Assembly (NCBI GenBank): GCA_040219575.1
Contig: JAVJSD010000099.1
Coordinates: forward strand, 24,782-88,781
From: JAVJSD01 sp040219575
Lineage (GTDB): Bacteria > Planctomycetota > Planctomycetia > Pirellulales > Pirellulaceae
Direction of reading: 5' to 3'
Length of the DNA stretch: 64,000 bases
Shown: positions 18,370 through 27,129 of the stretch, piece by piece
Layout: every line of letters starts with the position of its first letter
Numbering within the stretch: the first letter of the stretch is position 1
Notes under the pieces: generated by a model
What the model saw: the letters and a program-made list of their open reading frames with translations, nothing else
What the model was told of the DNA's origin: nothing
The model's database searches: none
Position numbers and translations under genes: made by a program

Positions 18370-18818
18370 GGCGTCAGCTCCGGTAAATCGCCTTCGCTGA
18401 GCAGCGCCTCCAGTTGCTGATCCAGTTTCGGGTCGTCCAATCGCTTGCTGGCCGTCTCGACCGCCTTGGTCTGAAATGTCTTCAGCTTCGCCAGCGCCTT
18501 GGCCAGAACCTGACGCTTGCCGCTCGGGAAAAAATCGACGAGTTCCTCCAGCAAAGCGGTCGTGGCGTTGTCGATGGCGTCGCCCGCCATCGCCCGGCCG
18601 AACTCTTCGTCGCTGACGTTCTTGGTGTCCGCCTCGGGCTTGCAGATCGCATAGATCACGTCGCACAGCAGAACGGGATCGGAGACGAACTGCTCGATCA
18701 GCTTCCCTTCGATGGCATCCAGCAGGTTTACGTCGAGCAGCGTCTTGACCCGCTTGATGCATTCGACGTTGATCGCGACGGTCCAAGTGCGGCCGGCGTT
18801 GTCGTTGAATGTCTTCAT
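18360..18818 (-). CDS. Tail assembly chaperone (gpG-like)
   Basis: 152 residues, MKTFNDNAGRTWTVAINVECIKRVKTLL onward, mostly helical, with a C-terminal segment rich in Glu, Leu and Asp ending PELTPGN. Position between the tail tube and the tape measure is where siphophages encode the G chaperone that coats the tape measure during tail assembly. Its stop is read through or bypassed to reach the downstream -1 frame (see the 18094-18369 entry). Confidence 0.75.
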   Translation of the reverse strand: MKTFNDNAGRTWTVAINVECIKRVKTLLDVNLLDAIEGKLIEQFVSDPVLLCDVIYAICKPEADTKNVSDEEFGRAMAGDAIDNATTALLEELVDFFPSGKRQVLAKALAKLKTFQTKAVETASKRLDDPKLDQQLEALLSEGDLPELTPGN

Positions 18819-18833
18819 CTGTTTCCTTCTGGG

Positions 18834-19277
18834 TTACGGTCCGCCGGTGATCCATTCGGGCGCGTTGTCGGCGTAGGTCGGCTTGATCGAAACGTCGACC
18901 ATGATGGCCTCTTCCAGCGCCTCGTTACGGGTGAAGTTGAAGATGTCGAAAGTCGCCCGAAGCCCTTCGGAATCGGGATCGGTGATGTCGCCGTCCATCA
19001 CGGCGAACTCCAGCGGCGTGTTGTTGAAGAACGCCTGGCGGATCGCGTCGAATCCGGCATCGACCGTGTCCCAGACCATCTGGAACTCAATCGAGGCGTC
19101 CTTCAGCGTGCCGACCGTGGCCCGCCAGCCGCCGTTGGCGCGGGTCGTTACGTCGGCCTCGCCCTTTTCGAGGTTCAAGGTGACGTCCTTGACGTTGCTC
19201 ACCTCGACCCAAACGGGCGTGGCGTAGTCGCCCGTATTGCGATATAGCTTCGCGTCCATGCCGAGTCGTGTGGACAT
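18834..19277 (-). CDS. Phage major tail tube protein
   Basis: 147 residues. KLYRNTGDYATPVWVEVSNVKDVTLNLEKGEADVTTRANGGW is the typical start of tail tube subunits (beta-sandwich, ring-forming), followed by SIEFQMVWDTVDAGFDAIRQAF and a terminal strand SIKPTYADN. It lies directly upstream of the tail assembly chaperone and downstream of the gp10-like and tail terminator genes, the canonical order. Confidence 0.88.
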   Translation of the reverse strand: MSTRLGMDAKLYRNTGDYATPVWVEVSNVKDVTLNLEKGEADVTTRANGGWRATVGTLKDASIEFQMVWDTVDAGFDAIRQAFFNNTPLEFAVMDGDITDPDSEGLRATFDIFNFTRNEALEEAIMVDVSIKPTYADNAPEWITGGP

Positions 19278-19289
19278 GACGTTCGTCTC

Positions 19290-19691
19290 CTATCCTGTTG
19301 CCTTGACGGAGCCCGCCCACTTGCGGGGCAGACGCTCCTTGGTGGTTTCCAACGCCGGTCCCATGAACGGCCGCTTCGGATACCGCTGCCGCTTGTAGCG
19401 ACCGCCGTGCTCGTGCGCGGAACCCGACTTGCCGACCTTCGCGTGCTCGGGGCCGATCACGACCAGGTCGTTCTGTTTCTCGACGGCGTACATGATCGCG
19501 CCGCGCAGTTGGCCTTTGCGGGTGCTGGGCGGTTGACCTTCTTCGCTCGCCTTCTTGCGGCGGCGAATGCTGCGTTTGGCCGTCAGTCGGATGGTCGCGC
19601 CGGCATGGCCGAGGCTCTTGATGCTGCCCTTCTTGGTCTTGGACAGCACCTGTTTCGTGTTGTCGCGCGTCCGCGCCGCCATGCCGATCAT
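19290..19691 (-). CDS. HK97 gp10-like head-tail/tail completion protein
   Basis: 133 residues, strongly basic. The central NDLVVIGPEHAKVGKSGSAHEHGG and the end KRQRYPKRPFMGPALETTKERLP resemble the conserved C-terminus of HK97 gp10/minor tail proteins, in which the (Y/R)P-x-RPF-(M/L)xPA motif recurs. It would sit at the head-tail interface. A second in-frame ATG at 19682 is equally possible as the start. Confidence 0.75.
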   Translation of the reverse strand: MIGMAARTRDNTKQVLSKTKKGSIKSLGHAGATIRLTAKRSIRRRKKASEEGQPPSTRKGQLRGAIMYAVEKQNDLVVIGPEHAKVGKSGSAHEHGGRYKRQRYPKRPFMGPALETTKERLPRKWAGSVKATG

Positions 19692-19694
19692 CGA

Positions 19695-20123
19695 TTACCT
19701 CACGACTCGAAACGTCAGCGTCAGGACGCTGGTGAATTGCCGCAGCTCGTCCCAGTGTTCCTGGGAGTAAATGGGTGCGTGTTCCGTCTTGATCCAATGG
19801 GCATTCGAATACGCCGTCAGCCGCCGCAGACGGAAGAAGTCGGCGATCTCTTCCACCAGCGTCATCAGCGGATCGATCTCCGCTGCATCGCCTTTCTCGA
19901 ACTTCTTCTGCACCGCCACGTCGATCTGAAAATCATTCGTGTTACGGCTGCGGTCGCTCTTGGTGATCACCACGCCCTTGGGAACGACGCTGACGTGCAG
20001 ATCCTTCATGTCTGGCAGTTCGAACGACGGCACGTAGTGCCGCGCCGCGGTGAGCGGCAGGCTCAGCGAGGCGGCATTCAGTTCCGCGACCAGCGCGTCG
20101 GCAACGTCGGTAATAACGGCCAT
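19695..20123 (-). CDS. Tail terminator-like protein
   Basis: The ATG at 20123 overlaps the preceding stop by one base (TGATG). The product of 142 residues begins with a helix (ITDVADALVAELNAASLSL) followed by strands and ends SVLTLTFRVVR. Size, position between head completion and gp10-like genes, and the helix-then-sheet layout fit lambda gpU/HK97 tail terminators, which cap the tail tube. No signature residue proves it. Confidence 0.6.
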   Translation of the reverse strand: MAVITDVADALVAELNAASLSLPLTAARHYVPSFELPDMKDLHVSVVPKGVVITKSDRSRNTNDFQIDVAVQKKFEKGDAAEIDPLMTLVEEIADFFRLRRLTAYSNAHWIKTEHAPIYSQEHWDELRQFTSVLTLTFRVVR

Positions 20124-20506
20124 CAAAAATCCTCCGTGGCGATGTGTTTCGTGTGGATTCGCAGCGTCTTGCGGTACGGATCGCTGTAGCGCCAGTGCGG
20201 CTCCGTCCCCAGCGGCATGACCTCGTAAATGAACTTCTTGCCGCCTTCGATCTCCTCGATGCGGTCGCCTCGCTCAGGAAGCGTTGGTTGCCCGGCGAGC
20301 ACGAGGTCCGCCGTGTCGATCAGGTAATCCCGAATCTGCGTGCGGATGATGACGCCGCTGCCGTCGTCCTGCTCGAACATCGTGCGGCCGACCGTGGCTT
20401 TCGCCGGAACCGAGTCCACGCCGCGCCGGTACGTGACCTCGCGCGTGGCGTGTTTCTTTCGCTGCTCTTGCAGCCAGTTCGATCCGGTTTTCAGCAGGTC
20501 GGCCAC
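20123..20506 (-). CDS. Head-tail joining (head completion) protein
   Basis: 127 residues from a GTG at 20506 preceded by GGGAG; no in-frame ATG exists nearby. SNWLQEQRKKHATREVTYRRG is followed by a strand-rich body with PLGTEPHWRYSDPYRKTLRIHTKHI at the end, a pattern I associate with small head-tail connector proteins in phages with lambda-type portals. Position between the DUF2190 decoration protein and tail terminator agrees. Confidence 0.65.
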   Translation of the reverse strand: MADLLKTGSNWLQEQRKKHATREVTYRRGVDSVPAKATVGRTMFEQDDGSGVIIRTQIRDYLIDTADLVLAGQPTLPERGDRIEEIEGGKKFIYEVMPLGTEPHWRYSDPYRKTLRIHTKHIATEDF

Positions 20507-20520
20507 GGCATCGCTCCCGA

Positions 20521-20862
20521 TTAGGGCGTTAGTTTCACGCGAACGGTCGCATCGCCGTCGGCCGCAGCCAGCACGACCTTACCGAGCAGCTTGTTCGTAC
20601 CGCCGCCGTCCGTGGTGACCGCCACATCGTTGGTGTCGTCCCAGTACACCTTGTCGCCGGTCGAAAACGTCACACCGCCGCCGGCCTCTTTGGCCACGTC
20701 GAAGACGCCCTCGACGGCCAGAGCGCCGAGCGTGTTGGCCTTGATTTCTCGCTTCGCGATACCGACCAAATCGCTTTGCACGACCACGTCGCCCGGGGCC
20801 ACATCCGCACCCGGCGTATAATCGATGGCCGCGCCATCGTGAACAAAAGTTGCTTGAGCCAT
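20521..20862 (-). CDS. DUF2190 capsid decoration/stabilising protein
   Basis: 113 residues: MAQATFVHDGAAIDYTPGADVAPGDVVV is the DUF2190 start, and VYWDDTNDVAVTTDGGGTNKLLGKVV the conserved second half. Family members are small beta-rich capsid-associated proteins encoded right after the major capsid gene, as here (45 bases downstream). It is likely to be exposed on or between capsomers. Confidence 0.88.
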   Translation of the reverse strand: MAQATFVHDGAAIDYTPGADVAPGDVVVQSDLVGIAKREIKANTLGALAVEGVFDVAKEAGGGVTFSTGDKVYWDDTNDVAVTTDGGGTNKLLGKVVLAAADGDATVRVKLTP

Positions 20863-20907
20863 GTCGGCCTCCGTTTGCCTTGTGAAATGCTGGTTTTCGT
20901 GTCGGGC

Positions 20908-22941
20908 TTACGCTTCGCCCTTGGCCTTCACGCCGCCACGCGGGTCCTGCAGTGCGACGCCGAAGTCGTGGTAGCCGCGCATCTGCACGCCGAGCTTGTT
21001 GAAATCGGCCTCGGCCGTTTCGATCGTGGGGGACTCCTGGCCGTTCAGGAATGCGACCTCGATCACCGGGAGATCCGTCGCCTCGGCCAGCAGATACCAG
21101 GCCTTTGCCGAGTTGCCGGTGTACTGCGCGTTGGACAAGTAGCGGCTCACCTCGACTCGGAACTTGCCCTGATGCGGGTTGGAGACCGGGTACTTGGTGC
21201 TGGCCGTCGTGTCCCGCAGTTCCATCGACTTGAAGAGTTGCGAGCCGATCGCCGACAACGACGTCGGCACGAGCAGAATCACCGGCATGATGCCGATCGG
21301 CTTGCCATCTCCATCCACCTGATCCATGAAGGTCACTTCGCCTTCGGTCAGTCCGTCGATGGATAGCGCGGTGCTGGCGCCACTGATGAAGTTATTGTTG
21401 CCGGCCGTGAAGAACGCGCTGTTGGCGAGGAACGTCGTCCAGAAGACGTCGTTGATCTTCAGGCCGCTGCCGCGGCCGAGCTTGCGCGGAACCGTGGTGA
21501 TCGCGTTCAGGTCGTCGTTGATGATGTCGCGCCGATCAATTGAAAGCACCAGACCGTAGGTGTCGGCCTTGTTCTCGTACTTCTCTTCGCCAAGCGTGCC
21601 ATGCTTGAGCTCACCGCCGGGTGCGACCTGTTCGTACTGGTCCTTACCGACGAGGCGGTAGCTGGTGACTGTCTTGAAGTCGCTCACGTTCCGCACGGCC
21701 GTGACGTTCCGCCAGGTCCGCTCGACGCTGAAGAAGCCATCGAGCAGGAACTTGTTGGCGACGTTCGACAAGATGCCGCCGACGTCCACGGTCGAGAAAC
21801 CCGCCTCCAGCGTCGGATTGAAGGCGTAGCGCAACACGGCCCGGCTGTCGCGAAAGTTGCGGCCGGTATAGCCGTTGGCCCAGGCCGCCTCCAACAACAG
21901 TTCCTGCAGACCGATGCCGCCACGGAATCGCTCGTTCGCCGCGTCAAGGGTCTGCCCGTCGAACATGGCGTCGATCTGGTCGACGTGGCCCGTCATTAGG
22001 CACGCCGCTTCGAGCACGCGCCCGTTGATCGTCTTGTCGTGCATGTGAATCGCAGGTGTGCGCGGGCGATTCGCCCGGAGCACTTCCAATTCACAGCGGG
22101 TCGCGTCCCAGCCCTCGCGAATCGCCTTGGCCTCGATCTCCGGAAAGCGGCCATCGCAGATCCGACGAACTGCCGAGATCCGGCTCACTTCGGCAGCGGC
22201 CTGGGAGCGGATTTCATCAACGGCGGAGTTGGCGGTTACAGCCGGCGTCACCGGCTGCGCGGACGGTCGATTCGACCCTTGATCCGTGGCCTCGGCTTCC
22301 GCGGCGGCAGTGGTGTCTTCGGATTCCATGTCGGGGTTCTCCTCTGTTGGATCGATCTGATTGGCGGCCGCCGCGACCGTCGCGCTGGTCTGTCCGTCGG
22401 CTCCGAGGTCCACGAAGCTGATTTCGCTGAGCGTGGACTTGCGGACCACATTGATAGGCCCGGAATGTTCCTGGCCGTTGACGATTACCGTCTGACGCTC
22501 CTTGACGAACTCGAATTCATCGACGCTCGCACCGACGGAGGCTTGCCACGGAAAGCCGTTCTTGGACGAAGCGACGACCTCACGCGCGGCAGCCGTGTCG
22601 CGGGACACAATGCCTGCGGCCACAAGCTGACCGCCATCGATGCGAATGCTGTCGGTATGTCCGACGCCGGAGGTCGGATCATGGCTGAAGCGGATCGGCC
22701 GCGACTGCGAAGGAATAGCAAGTCCGGCCAGGTCGATGATGACTGGATAACGCCATCCCGCGATTCGCATCGGTGCGCCGGTGTAGGCGACCATGCGGAA
22801 ACGCGGCAGCCGTGGCGTCGCCCCTTCTTCGGCGGCAGACGCCGCTTCGATGACGGCCGTGGCGGTAAGCTGCAGCGTGCTGGGCGTTTTCGTCGTCTCA
22901 GGCTGCGCGTGCGCGCGTGGCTTCACCTGCTTCTTCGCCAT
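20908..22941 (-). CDS. Prohead protease - major capsid protein fusion
   Basis: 677 residues in one frame. Residues 1 to about 200 look like a phage prohead serine protease: RFRMVAYTGAPMRIAGWRYPVIIDLAG, the His in IRFSHDPTSGVGH, and SEISFVDLGADGQTS (STL-SEIS with the candidate Ser). A low-complexity Glu/Ala linker (about 200-245) and a helical scaffold-like stretch lead to an HK97-fold capsid domain, from about 300 to the end (DNxxNNF-type loop GNNNFISGASTALSIDGL, LVGKDQYEQVAPGGELKHGTLGE). In most phages these are separate genes; fused forms are known. The protease would free the capsid domain during maturation. Confidence 0.87.
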   Translation of the reverse strand: MAKKQVKPRAHAQPETTKTPSTLQLTATAVIEAASAAEEGATPRLPRFRMVAYTGAPMRIAGWRYPVIIDLAGLAIPSQSRPIRFSHDPTSGVGHTDSIRIDGGQLVAAGIVSRDTAAAREVVASSKNGFPWQASVGASVDEFEFVKERQTVIVNGQEHSGPINVVRKSTLSEISFVDLGADGQTSATVAAAANQIDPTEENPDMESEDTTAAAEAEATDQGSNRPSAQPVTPAVTANSAVDEIRSQAAAEVSRISAVRRICDGRFPEIEAKAIREGWDATRCELEVLRANRPRTPAIHMHDKTINGRVLEAACLMTGHVDQIDAMFDGQTLDAANERFRGGIGLQELLLEAAWANGYTGRNFRDSRAVLRYAFNPTLEAGFSTVDVGGILSNVANKFLLDGFFSVERTWRNVTAVRNVSDFKTVTSYRLVGKDQYEQVAPGGELKHGTLGEEKYENKADTYGLVLSIDRRDIINDDLNAITTVPRKLGRGSGLKINDVFWTTFLANSAFFTAGNNNFISGASTALSIDGLTEGEVTFMDQVDGDGKPIGIMPVILLVPTSLSAIGSQLFKSMELRDTTASTKYPVSNPHQGKFRVEVSRYLSNAQYTGNSAKAWYLLAEATDLPVIEVAFLNGQESPTIETAEADFNKLGVQMRGYHDFGVALQDPRGGVKAKGEA

Positions 22942-24358
22942 CTTCGTTCTCCTCGGTGTCGTCGGTGGTCGGCGCGGTCGCAGCGGGCGACAGGCCGAGA
23001 TCTTTCATGAGCGATAGCTCTTTGGCCCGCTGGCGCAGGGCTTCCTCCCAATCACGTCCCTGGCGGGCGTATTCGTGCGCCAGCGTCGTGGTGTGGTTCG
23101 CCAAGCGAGTCGCCTGCGCGGTTGCTTCCTTGGCGGGGTCCACATGCTCGTGGCCGTCCCAAAACCACTGATGTGGCCATTGGGCGATCGGCCCCGCGTC
23201 CGCGGGCAAGAGGCCCGGTATGAGCACCGCCTCGTCGAACCAGGCGGCGAGAATGCGATCGAGCACGACTGTTTCCAGTTGAGTCTGCTCGACCCGAATT
23301 GATTTGAAGTACGTCTGATGATCCAGACGGCCGGAGGCGTAGTTGTAGCCTGAGCTATTTCCGGCCGCGACGTTGAACGGCATGTTCAGGCAGCGGGCGA
23401 TTTCGTTCAGAATCTCATGCTTGAACTCGCCATAGGTGGTCGATGGCTGTTCCGCCTCGAGCTGGCTCATCTTCCAGCCGCCCGGCATCGTCAGCAGCGC
23501 CCGCTGCTCCAGTTCGATCGGTTCGAAGGGTTCGGCAGCGTCCGCCTCGCCGTTGGCAGGCGCGTCCGTATAGAGGATGCCCGCGAAGTCCGCGGCCGTC
23601 TCGGCGGCAGCCAGCACCGCCAACGTGAACCGCCGCAGTTGTGCGAATAGCGGCAGCGCCGGCATGATGTCCGGAATGCCCCGCGCTTGGCCCGGCCGAT
23701 CCAGGCGGAACCAATGCACGACCGCCAAGGCGGGAAGCCGATCGTATTCACGCGTGAAACGAACCGCCTCGCCTGGATGGGATTTGAGCACATGGTATTC
23801 GACCGGATTGCCGGCCTCGTCGAACACGATGCCATCGACGCTGTTCGAGGTCAGGACGTTCAGGTCGGGCGTGCAAACCTGGTCCGCTTCAATCAGACGC
23901 AGGTCCAGTTGGATCGCCGTCGATAGCTGCGGATTGCTGGTCAGCACCGCGAAAGCCTCACCGTCCTGGGCGCGGGACATGCGCATCGTGCGGAGTTTTT
24001 CGGCCAGGTTGATGGCCTTCGCCCATCGCATGAACTCCTGTTCGATGCGACGGTTGGCTTCCGAGTCGTCAGTCAGTAGTTGCAGCCGCGGGCCTGTGCC
24101 GATCGCATCGTTGGCCAACGTGAGCACGATGCCGCGTGCATAGCTGTTGTTGGCGACCTCGTACCGGGCGCGATTGCGGAGAATCCGTCGCACTTCCGCG
24201 TTGTTGGCTGTATTCGCGGAGAGTCCGTCCGCGCCGGCCCAGTGACGGCGGTTGTCGTCATTGCTCACGGCCGCGTCGTAGCGGGCCCGGAGCATTCGGG
24301 CAGCCCGCGTTCGCCCTGGCATCGGCTTCGTGAACAGATTGGCGAGCCAACGGAACAT
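22898..24358 (-). CDS. Phage portal protein, lambda family
   Basis: 486 residues. The N-terminus contains RRHWAGADGLSANTANNAEVR, NNSYARGIVLTLANDAIGTG and the body QDGEAFAVLTSNPQ, all features of the lambda gpB portal family. VHWFRLDRPGQARGIPDIMP and ARCLNMPFNVAAGNSSGYNYAS are the highly conserved stem/wing region. The portal forms the dodecameric ring through which DNA is packed. The 3' end overlaps the protease-capsid gene by 44 bases, and the ATG overlaps the stop of the small upstream gene (TAATG). Confidence 0.95.
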   Translation of the reverse strand: MFRWLANLFTKPMPGRTRAARMLRARYDAAVSNDDNRRHWAGADGLSANTANNAEVRRILRNRARYEVANNSYARGIVLTLANDAIGTGPRLQLLTDDSEANRRIEQEFMRWAKAINLAEKLRTMRMSRAQDGEAFAVLTSNPQLSTAIQLDLRLIEADQVCTPDLNVLTSNSVDGIVFDEAGNPVEYHVLKSHPGEAVRFTREYDRLPALAVVHWFRLDRPGQARGIPDIMPALPLFAQLRRFTLAVLAAAETAADFAGILYTDAPANGEADAAEPFEPIELEQRALLTMPGGWKMSQLEAEQPSTTYGEFKHEILNEIARCLNMPFNVAAGNSSGYNYASGRLDHQTYFKSIRVEQTQLETVVLDRILAAWFDEAVLIPGLLPADAGPIAQWPHQWFWDGHEHVDPAKEATAQATRLANHTTTLAHEYARQGRDWEEALRQRAKELSLMKDLGLSPAATAPTTDDTEENEDGEEAGEATRARAA

Positions 24359-24555
24359 TACGACGCTCCCGGTGGCACGAATTTGTTGAACACGAGGCCG
24401 CGACGCTTCGACTTCGCGGCGTCCTTCGAGGCCAAGTACTTGTCGGCCGCAATCTGGTCCGAGAGCTTGTGCTGCTCCATCGAGCCGGCGTCGCCAGCAG
24501 CCTTGGCAGGCCCCTGGGCGTTTTCGCGGATCGTGTCTTTGAGATCGTCGGCCAT
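24358..24555 (-). CDS. Small head-module protein (unknown function)
   Basis: 65 residues, MADDLKDTIRENAQGPAKAAGDAG, ending RRGLVFNKFVPPGAS. It is predicted to be helical and charged. Similar short proteins with the ADKYLxSK and (L/I)xxxKxVPPG ends are commonly found between the large terminase and the portal in this phage type, where some act as head-joining (gpW-like) proteins; I cannot assign a precise role. It is the first gene behind the bipartite promoter-like motif at 24596-24636. Confidence 0.7.
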   Translation of the reverse strand: MADDLKDTIRENAQGPAKAAGDAGSMEQHKLSDQIAADKYLASKDAAKSKRRGLVFNKFVPPGAS

Positions 24556-24595
24556 CGACTCGCTTCCAAGAACTGCGGTGACGAAATGTCGCCGG

Positions 24596-24636
24596 ATACT
24601 GATGACCTACCGGAAGCGCGGCCGAACTGTCGGAAA
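24596..24636 (-). promoter_or_regulatory. Bipartite promoter-like motif, copy A (head module)
   Basis: On the minus strand TTTCCGACAG, 14 bases, then CGGTAGGTCATCAGTAT. The same two blocks with exactly the same spacer occur at 37091-37131 and 44120-44160. It lies in the only gap (112 bases) of the packaging/head region and ends 40 bases before the ATG at 24555. Confidence 0.7.
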
Positions 24637-24667
24637 AGTGATGAGCAGCGGAAAGAATCTGCTACAT

Positions 24668-24862
24668 CTAGCAATCTGGCTTGTTCGCCAATCTGATGGG
24701 TGACTCGTAGGTCACGATCTTACGGCCACAATGCCGACACTCTTTGCGGCGGCGAATGCGTCCGTCACGCAGCGGCTCGGTGTGCGTCGTGTAGAAATGC
24801 CGGCAACCGCATTGGGGGCAGCAGAGGCCGCGTTCGGGACGAGGAGTATTCGCTTGGCTCAT
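24668..24862 (-). CDS. Small zinc-ribbon protein (NrdR/Ogr-like)
   Basis: 64 residues with two CxxC pairs: CCPQCGCRHFYTTHTEPL and RRRKECRHCGRKIVTYE. The pattern equals the zinc ribbon of NrdR (CPxC...RRRxxC), but the ATP-cone domain is absent. It overlaps the terminase stop as ATGA and lies just upstream of promoter motif copy A, so a role as a phage transcription activator (Ogr/Delta type) is possible. No direct evidence of function. Confidence 0.7.
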   Translation of the reverse strand: MSQANTPRPERGLCCPQCGCRHFYTTHTEPLRDGRIRRRKECRHCGRKIVTYESPIRLANKPDC

Positions 24863-27129
24863 TGACGGCGACTCCGCTGCAGGTCGGCGAAGCTCACGCG
24901 ATCCCGTTTTACGGGTTGGCCTGCGCCGCCGGCCCCCGCCAATACCGCTCCTTGCATCGACGCCGCCACGGCGCAGCCGACCAAGCCGTCGAACCAGTGG
25001 TTGTCGCCCCGTTCAGGGCGCATCTTCCATTCGTCCACGGTGCGACCGCGACCTTCGGTCTTCACGCGGTACTCGGCGGATAAGTGTTCGGCGAAGAGGC
25101 GATGCTGGTCGGGGCTTTCGCCGAAGAGCGATAGGCAGCCCCGATCGCCCATCGGAACAGCCAATCGGGCGTGGACGAACGTCTTCCAGAAGTTGGTGTC
25201 GTAGACGATGTGCCGCACCGCCCGTTTGCCGGCCACGTTCGGCATTCGCCAGTTGTGGCCCACGCGATCCCCTGGCCGACGCTTGTACTCGGAGAAGGGC
25301 TGGCTCGACGCCCCGACGAACCGCCCGTGGCTCGGCATGATGACGCCCGCGTGCGCCGACTGTCGGCAGAACTGGTAAACCACGTCAGTGGATGAACCCC
25401 AATTGGCATCGACGAGGCAGCGTTCGATTCGCAGCATGGCTCCGTCGTCGCGCCGCCATTCGCGACCGAGGTACGACGTCGACAGTTGCTCGAGCCCCGC
25501 ATAGATCGAACCTTCCAGACCGCTGGCCTTGGTTGCCAGTGATAACGTGAGGCGAGCGTCGCGGAGCGTGAAGTAGGGACGCAGCTGGTCAGGAAAGGTA
25601 CCGTAGTCGACGACGTAGCCGGTGAAATCGTCTTCCCAGGCGGCAACGACGAAGAACAACAGGTTGGCCTGAACATCGATGAACATCGTCAGGTGGTTAC
25701 AGCCGATGGGCACCACGCGGCGCGGCATGCGGTTTGTCTTGCCGGCAATTTGGTCCGGCGTGAGTTCGTCTCCCTCGGACGCTTCCTCGGGGAGTGGCTC
25801 GTTCTGATATTCGGCGTAGAACGCCGCTTCATCCTGCAGACGCAGGTTCATCGCGTGCTGGATGGCGGACAGCTCGTCATGGTTGAATCGCTCCGGCCAG
25901 GCGATCTCCGCGCCGGCGTCCATCGCCTCCCGGTCGGCGGAATAGAACTCGGTCGCCAGACGGATATCGCCGTGGGCGCGGAGGCTCTCACCCCGCAGCT
26001 CACCATACCGCTGCCACTTCTTTTCGTCGGCAGGGAACGAGTAGACCATCTTGGTTCGTTCCCCGTTCCATTCAGGATGCTTGTCCCGCGAGAGAATGTT
26101 GTCGGCCATGTCGCTGGGACGGATCACCGTGCAGGGCATGATGCCGCTGATCTTCTTGCCGGGACCGGACAGGCCCAGGATGGCACCGGCGAGAATCCCC
26201 TCGCGAGTGGCGCACTGCGAGAGCGAGCGTGCCGACTCGTCCGTCTGCGGATCGTCGAGCACGACCAACGAGGGGCGCACCGTGTGCCCGTCCGCCCGCT
26301 TGTACTTCATGCCGCGAATGCGACCGGTGATACCTGCGACCTTAATGATGGCTCCACTCGCGGCGCTTCCCGGCATCGAGGGGAGCACGATCTCGCGGGC
26401 GGTCCAGCCGATATGCGTTCGCTCCCCTTGGTAAAGCTGACCATTGCAGCGGTTGGCGATTCCGTCGAGGCACTGAATCGGATAGACGACTTCGGGGAAG
26501 TCTTCGAGCAGCAGATCGTTGCCGTCGAGTTCCATCTTGATCGAATCGAGCATGTCCATCGCGTGACCTTCGTCTGATCCAATGAGGCAGACAAACTCGC
26601 GATGGCCGTAGAGCACCGCCCAGATGCACGCGCACTCGCAGATGGTCGTCTTACCTGACCCTCGCGGCATCGCCATTGCGAACAGACCGCCGCGCAACAC
26701 GGCCTGCTCGATCTTGGCGATCACCTTCAAATGATCGGGCGACCACGGGAGGTGGAACGTGAGCGGGAAGTACGAGTCGCAGAAGAAGCGGAAGTCGGAT
26801 GCGGCCTTGGCCTTCCGCTCAAGATTCACAACGTCGGGCAATTCGCCGATGTCGCGCCCTGCAATTGCGAGCGCGACGTTCCGCGCACGAGCCCGGTCCT
26901 TGAGCTTCTCGTAGGGATCGCCATCCGGTTCGGGCTTCGGCGCATGCCGGGTTTCCACGAGCCACGCTGTGTACCGCAACAGGTCGACGAACCGCCCGTC
27001 GCCGATCCGCATGCCGGCCCGCGTTCGATGGCGATGCAACTGCCGCTCGTTGATCACCTCGCCCAGCGGGGTCGAGTTGAGCAAGCGGCACAGCTCGCTC
27101 GGTCGAAGTTTCCGCGGGTCAGTCGCCAC
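24859..27129 (-). CDS. Terminase large subunit (GpA family) with N-terminal DNA-binding domain
   Basis: 756 residues from a GTG. The ATPase has Walker A AMPRGSGKTTICE (about residue 150) and Walker B VVLDDPQTDES; the C-terminal nuclease half contains MFIDVQANLLFFV and DANWGSSTDVVYQF, in the style of the GpA/lambda terminase nuclease with conserved Asp residues. The first 60 or so residues (PSELCRLLNSTPLGEVINERQLHRH, GRFVDLLRYTAWLVE) are not part of the motor and resemble the small protein encoded just upstream, so they may be a built-in DNA-recognition domain. Confidence 0.93.
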   Translation of the reverse strand: MATDPRKLRPSELCRLLNSTPLGEVINERQLHRHRTRAGMRIGDGRFVDLLRYTAWLVETRHAPKPEPDGDPYEKLKDRARARNVALAIAGRDIGELPDVVNLERKAKAASDFRFFCDSYFPLTFHLPWSPDHLKVIAKIEQAVLRGGLFAMAMPRGSGKTTICECACIWAVLYGHREFVCLIGSDEGHAMDMLDSIKMELDGNDLLLEDFPEVVYPIQCLDGIANRCNGQLYQGERTHIGWTAREIVLPSMPGSAASGAIIKVAGITGRIRGMKYKRADGHTVRPSLVVLDDPQTDESARSLSQCATREGILAGAILGLSGPGKKISGIMPCTVIRPSDMADNILSRDKHPEWNGERTKMVYSFPADEKKWQRYGELRGESLRAHGDIRLATEFYSADREAMDAGAEIAWPERFNHDELSAIQHAMNLRLQDEAAFYAEYQNEPLPEEASEGDELTPDQIAGKTNRMPRRVVPIGCNHLTMFIDVQANLLFFVVAAWEDDFTGYVVDYGTFPDQLRPYFTLRDARLTLSLATKASGLEGSIYAGLEQLSTSYLGREWRRDDGAMLRIERCLVDANWGSSTDVVYQFCRQSAHAGVIMPSHGRFVGASSQPFSEYKRRPGDRVGHNWRMPNVAGKRAVRHIVYDTNFWKTFVHARLAVPMGDRGCLSLFGESPDQHRLFAEHLSAEYRVKTEGRGRTVDEWKMRPERGDNHWFDGLVGCAVAASMQGAVLAGAGGAGQPVKRDRVSFADLQRSRRQ

